A program made the position numbers and the translations under genes. This document shows, piece by piece, positions 3,428 through 5,266 of a stretch of 5,266 nucleotides of DNA. The stretch comes from an uncultured Oscillospiraceae bacterium (GTDB lineage Bacteria; Bacillota; Clostridia; Oscillospirales; Oscillospiraceae), in the NCBI GenBank assembly GCA_934615645.1, contig CAKTTR010000105.1:1-5266 (forward strand), written 5' to 3'. The stretch's first letter is position 1; each line of letters starts with the position of its first letter. A model generated the notes under the pieces. It was given only the letters and a program-made list of their open reading frames with translations. It ran no database searches and was not told where the DNA came from.

Positions 3428-5266
3428 TCAAGGCCCCAAAAACCAAATATGGTTTGTGTGGGCTCCGCTCAAATGATAGTGGTTTAGATAGTTTGGATCC
3501 CCCCGGTGATGTGCTGGTTCGTATACGGCAGACGGGTAGAATTTTATAATTGCAAATGCAGCAGTACGGTTGATACATAGCAAATCACCATTTGCAGCCA
3601 CCCAAACCCTAGCTTCTTTGTATGACAGTGCAACCACTGGTACAACCACATTACTTGGTTTAGCTATTGTAGCAGCCCAGTATTGTGGCTTTTCGGGCTT
3701 ATCAGTTCCAATACTCAGTGCTTCAACTCGCGCTAATACTGCTGCTTCAGTACGCTCTCGCTGATGCATTGCGATGACATCTTCTCGAAGCTCATTGACA
3801 GCTGTAACTGCACTGATGGTTGCGGCAGTTGAAAGCAGAATTCCTTCGGCAATAGAGTGTAATCCTAAAGCCTCCAATGCCTGCGCAATTAGCGTTGTAA
3901 ACCCTTGCGACCCATGCGATGATGCGCTACCACCGGAATATGCAAAACCACCGGCATCATAAGTACGCATTGCCCCAGTTGAATCAGAAGAATTTACTGG
4001 ATTGTTGCCACAATATGCAAACATATCGTGTCCCAGGAAACCTTCGCCAGTGGAGGCATAGCTATCCGCGTTGATAAACCGCCCAATTGCCGGGTCATAG
4101 TACCGGCTCTGCAGGTAGTAGAACCCGGATTCTACGTCGTGGTAATAACCCCGGTATTTTAGCGGGTTGAGCTTTGCCATCGTGCCAGTAGAATACGTTA
4201 CATTCCCCCAGGCGTCGTACTCGTAGGATGCAACGCGGGTGGCGGTGAGGGAATTGGTTGTTGCGTTGTAGGTGATCTTGTACAGGCCGGTGACGTCGCC
4301 TTGCTGGTTGGTCTCGTAATAGTAGGAATCGCCGTTAAAGTCCGTCTGGCTTGCCGTTTTGGTGCGGTAGTACATCGAAAGCGGTCTGCCTGCGGCGTCG
4401 TAGATAAAGTCCATCTGGTAAGCAGTGCCGCCGGCCGTCCACGACTGGCGGGCGATCTGGCCGTTTTGCGTCGTGTACTGGTAGGTCGTTGTGCCGCTGG
4501 CATCGGTCACGGTTTTACTGGTGCGGATGCCGTCGGCGCCGTAGGTATAGGTCGCGGATTTTCCGCCGCCGGACAGGCTGGCTAGCTGGCGGCCGTTTTG
4601 CCACGACAGGGTGTACTGGGTGCCGTTGAAGTAGGACAGCGGATTGCCGATCGTGACGCCGTTTTCTTCTTCGTAGGTAATATTCCGCGTCGTGCCGTTG
4701 ACGGTCACGCTGGTGAGCAAATCCTTCCAGTCGCCGGAATCGTTGTAAGAGAAGGATTTTGAGACGCTAGGACCGGTGATGCTGCGGATGTTGCCTGCGG
4801 TATCATACGTGTACGACGTCGTATCACTGCCAATCGTCTCGCTCAGCAGTTGGTTCTGTGCATCATATGTATACGTCCGCTTGACGGACTTTTTGTTCTT
4901 GTATGGCCCCGTGATCGTTGCAATATTCCCCATCGCGTCGTACGTATAGCTTGCGCCACGGTCGGACCAGCCGGAGCAGAGGCCGGTGTAGGATTCGCTG
5001 GCAATTTGCGTCGTCGTGCGGGTGGTGGAGATATCGCGATAGGTATGGCTTTTGGTGTAGAGCCCCGTCATGGTCTCGCTGGTCAGGCGCTGCAAATTGT
5101 CGTAGGCGAATGTTGCCGTGCGGCCGGTGCCAAAGTCGGCGGTGGACATGGTGCCGTTGCCGGTATTGTAGGTGTAGCGCCCGGTGTAGGTTTTGGTGGT
5201 CGTTTTGCCGTCTTCTGTCTGGAACAGGGACCAGCTCTGCTTTTTGACGCGGTTGGCGTCGTCGTA
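3428..5266 (-). CDS. RHS/YD-repeat polymorphic toxin, 3' part (5' end outside window)
   Basis: The reading frame is open to the window edge. The 612 visible residues begin YDDANRVKKQSW, and the Met at 5149 is internal. YD-type repeats such as YTYDAMGNIATIT, YTYDAQNQLLSET, YTYDTAGNIRSIT and YEYDAWGNV run through roughly residues 1-355. The RHS core terminus YYLQSRYYDPAIGRFINAD follows at about 383-401, then YCGNNPVNSSDSTG at about 418-431. In this family the repeats build a shell around a variable C-terminal toxin, and the protein is usually exported or surface-attached. The remaining ~180 residues are unlike the core and form the presumed toxin. The terminal DPxG motif reads DSTG here, lacking the usual proline. 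GC content falls sharply near the core/tail junction. A 193-aa gene starts 16 nt after the stop, as expected for an immunity gene. The RHS assignment is secure; export route and total length cannot be seen. Confidence 0.95.
   Translation of the reverse strand, partial: YDDANRVKKQSWSLFQTEDGKTTTKTYTGRYTYNTGNGTMSTADFGTGRTATFAYDNLQRLTSETMTGLYTKSHTYRDISTTRTTTQIASESYTGLCSGWSDRGASYTYDAMGNIATITGPYKNKKSVKRTYTYDAQNQLLSETIGSDTTSYTYDTAGNIRSITGPSVSKSFSYNDSGDWKDLLTSVTVNGTTRNITYEEENGVTIGNPLSYFNGTQYTLSWQNGRQLASLSGGGKSATYTYGADGIRTSKTVTDASGTTTYQYTTQNGQIARQSWTAGGTAYQMDFIYDAAGRPLSMYYRTKTASQTDFNGDSYYYETNQQGDVTGLYKITYNATTNSLTATRVASYEYDAWGNVTYSTGTMAKLNPLKYRGYYHDVESGFYYLQSRYYDPAIGRFINADSYASTGEGFLGHDMFAYCGNNPVNSSDSTGAMRTYDAGGFAYSGGSASSHGSQGFTTLIAQALEALGLHSIAEGILLSTAATISAVTAVNELREDVIAMHQRERTEAAVLARVEALSIGTDKPEKPQYWAATIAKPSNVVVPVVALSYKEARVWVAANGDLLCINRTAAFAIIKFYPSAVYEPAHHRGDPNYLNHYHLSGAHTNHIWFLGP
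3431..3976 (-). other. Variable C-terminal toxin region of the RHS protein
   Basis: This region covers the ~181 residues after DSTG. It has three parts. A Gly/Ser-rich linker (YSGGSASSHGSQG) comes first. Next is a hydrophobic, Ala-rich helical stretch of about 38 residues (FTTLIAQALEALGLHS..., ILLSTAATISAVTAV), which could help translocation or packing. Last is a domain of about 85 residues beginning near YWAATIAKPSN. That domain contains VALSYKEARVWVAANGDLLC and INRTAAFAIIKFYPSA and closes with AHHRGDPNYLNHYHLSGAH and HIWFLGP. The clustered histidines (HH, HYH, GAH, NHIW) suggest a catalytic or metal-binding site, as in many nuclease toxins, but this is inference. I recall similar HYH...HIWF endings on other Firmicute RHS tails but cannot name the family or its activity. 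Position after an RHS core and before a coupled small gene makes a toxin role likely. Confidence 0.7.

Noticed and set aside
4918..5247. Plus-strand open frame opposite the RHS core
   Set aside because: Arg/Ser/Cys/Trp-rich low-complexity product caused by antisense reading of YD repeats; no ribosome site and fully inside a certain gene.

Overview
All supportable genes lie on the minus strand, so the locus is read from position 5266 down to 1. It looks like an accessory polymorphic-toxin locus of a Gram-positive Firmicute, probably a gut Clostridia/Oscillospiraceae-type bacterium. This rests on strong AGGAGG-type ribosome binding sites, lipoprotein signal peptides, a YD-repeat RHS protein of Firmicute style and a DUF5412-like gene. 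The genus cannot be read from the sequence.

Layout in transcription order. (1) 5266-3428: 3' part of a large RHS/YD-repeat protein, cut by the window edge. Its repeat core ends in a canonical RHS terminus near 4070 and is followed by a variable tail of about 180 residues, the likely toxin. The tail ends in a His- and aromatic-rich motif (HYH...HIWF). (2) 3411-2830: 193-aa protein starting 16 nt after the RHS stop behind a clear Shine-Dalgarno (SD), the best candidate for the cognate immunity protein. (3) 2797-2507: 96-aa helical protein, a possible second immunity or accessory gene. (4) 2465-2070: 131-aa membrane-anchored protein resembling DUF5412. (5) 2007-1198: 269-aa protein with three predicted membrane helices. 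(6) 1237-590: predicted lipoprotein with a short W-motif domain fused to a papain/C39-like cysteine-peptidase-like domain; its start region appears damaged by a one-base change at a G5 run. (7) 584-15: 189-aa exported protein sharing the W-motif domain with gene 6 and ending in a membrane helix plus basic tail. An SD at 14-9 shows that another gene follows beyond position 1.

Genes 1 and 2 form a toxin-immunity pair by position and coupling. Gene 3 may protect against the same or a related toxin. Genes 4-7 are envelope-associated and lie in the same direction with short gaps, so they could be co-transcribed, but nothing in the sequence proves they act with the toxin. Base composition is mosaic: the RHS core is GC-rich (68% in 4561-4620), the toxin tail is AT-rich (37% in 3541-3600), the 269-aa gene is GC-rich (57% in 1741-1800), and the flanking lipoprotein genes have AT-rich stretches (30% in 361-420). 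That fits piecemeal assembly by horizontal exchange. No tRNA, rRNA, IS element, CRISPR array or convincing rho-independent terminator was seen, and no intergenic gap exceeds about 65 bases.
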